In this document: positions 5,555-6,531 of the stretch, piece by piece
Layout: each line of letters starts with the position of its first letter
Position numbering within the stretch: position 1 is the first letter of the stretch
Assembly (NCBI GenBank): GCA_005880755.1
Contig: VBGV01000137.1
Location: 1-6,531 of the forward strand
DNA: 6,531 nt
Source of the DNA: Chloroflexota bacterium
GTDB taxonomy: Bacteria > Chloroflexota > Dormibacteria > Dormibacterales > Dormibacteraceae
Direction of reading: 5' to 3'
Translations under genes and position numbers: made by a program
Notes under the pieces: generated by a model
The model's input: only the letters and a program-made list of their open reading frames with translations
Told to the model about the DNA's origin: nothing
Databases searched by the model: none

Positions 5555-6531
5555 ATGCGACCCATCCTGGCCGTGACGGCCGGGCTCCTCGTGACCGCCC
5601 TGGTCGCCGCCGGCGTCACCCTGGCCATCCTCCGGGTGCAGTCACGCACCAACAACCAGCAGGTCAACCTGCGTAACGGCGTGACCATCACCGAGGACTC
5701 GGCCATCATCGCCGCGGCGACCAAGGCCAGGCCGGCGGTCGTGAGCATCGTCACCCAGCACCAACCCAGCCTCGTCCGTGGTTCCGGCTACCTCGCGACC
5801 AGCGACGGCTACATCGTGACCAACATCAACGTGATCGCCGGCGCGAGCGGCCTGACGGTGCTCATCCCCGCCGACTCCACGGCTCACGACGCGAGGCTGG
5901 TCGATTACGACTGCCAGACCGGCGTCGCCGTGATCAAGATCGACAAGGTCGGCGGCCTGCCGACCCTCGGGTTTGCCGACCCCAACGCGCTGGTCCAGGG
6001 CCAGCGGATCGTGGCCGTGGGCGGACCCGTGGAGGGCGGGGCGGTCACGCCCGGCTACGTGAGCGCCATGCACAGGGTCAGCTCGGTCCGGGATCCGGTC
6101 AACCTGGGGCGCACGTTGCAGCTCAGCGACACCATCCAGACCAACGCCGTGATCGACGGTGGAACGTCGGGCGGACCCCTGGTGAACGTGGGCAGCCAGG
6201 TCGTCGGTGTCTCCATGGAGTCGACGTCTGCGGTTTCCGGGGTGGGCCTTAATGTGGCGGACATCCAGGACGACGTCCAGCAGATCCTCCAGACCGGACA
6301 GGTCGTCGTTTCATCGCTCGGCGCGACCGCGGCTGACGTGACGTCGGACAGCGCGGTGCTCAGCGGCGTGCCCGAGGGAAGCCGGCTCGTGGCGCTCGAC
6401 AAGGGTGGTCCCGCGGCAACCGGCGGACTGAAGGTGGGAGACGTGATCACCCAGCTCGACGACGTGAAGCTCGACGCCGCCCACCCGTTGTCCCTTCTTC
6501 TGCGTTCACGCTTTCACGCCAACCAGCGCGT
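5555..6531 (+). CDS. membrane-anchored HtrA/DegP-like protein with degenerate catalytic triad and PDZ domain (3' end beyond window)
   Basis: The first 325 residues are present. A single hydrophobic helix (~4-26) after MRP is a signal anchor, placing the rest outside the cytoplasm. Residues ~50-245 follow the trypsin-like HtrA fold: GSGYLATSDGYIVTNINVIAGA, DYDCQTGVAVIKID, LVQGQRIVAVGGPV, VTPGYVSAMHR, IQTNAVIDGGTSGGPLVN and VVGVSME. In active HtrA the first motif reads TNxHVxxGA and the second TDLAVLK. Here the catalytic His is Asn92 and the catalytic Asp is Gly123, while the nucleophile Ser205 in GTSGGPL is kept. Residues ~255-325 begin a PDZ domain (GSRLVALDKGGPAATGGLKVGDVITQLDD). Classical proteolysis is therefore unlikely; a peptide-binding, scaffold or chaperone-like envelope role is inferred. 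The start ATG is supported by the helix and the TAACAT box. Family is firm, activity uncertain. Confidence 0.9.
   Translation, partial: MRPILAVTAGLLVTALVAAGVTLAILRVQSRTNNQQVNLRNGVTITEDSAIIAAATKARPAVVSIVTQHQPSLVRGSGYLATSDGYIVTNINVIAGASGLTVLIPADSTAHDARLVDYDCQTGVAVIKIDKVGGLPTLGFADPNALVQGQRIVAVGGPVEGGAVTPGYVSAMHRVSSVRDPVNLGRTLQLSDTIQTNAVIDGGTSGGPLVNVGSQVVGVSMESTSAVSGVGLNVADIQDDVQQILQTGQVVVSSLGATAADVTSDSAVLSGVPEGSRLVALDKGGPAATGGLKVGDVITQLDDVKLDAAHPLSLLLRSRFHANQR

Noticed and set aside
1..6531. A novel defence, toxin-antitoxin, CRISPR or biosynthetic system
   Set aside because: No nuclease, toxin, array, transposase or biosynthetic core enzyme is visible; the genes are housekeeping or envelope-related.

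Overview
This is high-GC bacterial chromosomal DNA. The paired DUF3090 and SCO1664-type genes, a DnaK ending in the usual EEDVVDADYREV tail, GT87 and GNAT proteins, a Ser-Pro-rich secreted protein and several apparently leaderless starts point to a Terrabacteria-type lineage such as Actinomycetota, Chloroflexota or Dormibacterota. That placement is inferred from gene content only. No mobile element, CRISPR array or integrase was found.

Left block (1-1757, minus strand, probably one operon). Transcription runs leftward from a start at 1757: a DUF3090 protein with a C-terminal zinc-ribbon-like Cys/His cluster, then an SCO1664-family kinase-like protein overlapping it by 20 bases, then after 32 bases a secreted Ser-Pro-rich protein with an Ig-like domain that runs off the left edge. 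The last gene has no stop inside the window, so a closed-ORF scan misses it.

Middle block (1772-3726, plus strand). A dnaK gene reads divergently from the left block. It is complete at its C-terminus and ends in a strong intrinsic terminator. Its 5' end is abnormal: the first ~28 residues of DnaK, including the GIDLGTTNS phosphate loop, are absent. Recognisable homology begins just after a low-GC stretch that has no ATG, GTG or TTG in frame. This is either a real deletion/rearrangement or an assembly or sequence error.

Right block (3705-6531). A multi-pass GT87-type glycosyltransferase begins inside or just after the dnaK terminator. It converges on a tRNA-Thr(CGU) gene on the minus strand with a 7-base gap. 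Diverging from the tRNA are a GNAT acetyltransferase and a membrane-anchored HtrA-like protein with the start of a PDZ domain. The HtrA-like protein keeps the nucleophile Ser but has Asn at the catalytic His position and Gly at the catalytic Asp position, so it is probably an inactive protease homologue. The right edge cuts it off.

The window does not form one evident pathway. It looks like housekeeping and envelope genes with two anomalies worth checking: the decapitated dnaK and the pseudo-HtrA. A recurring TANNNT box 7-9 bases upstream of start codons suggests leaderless transcription.
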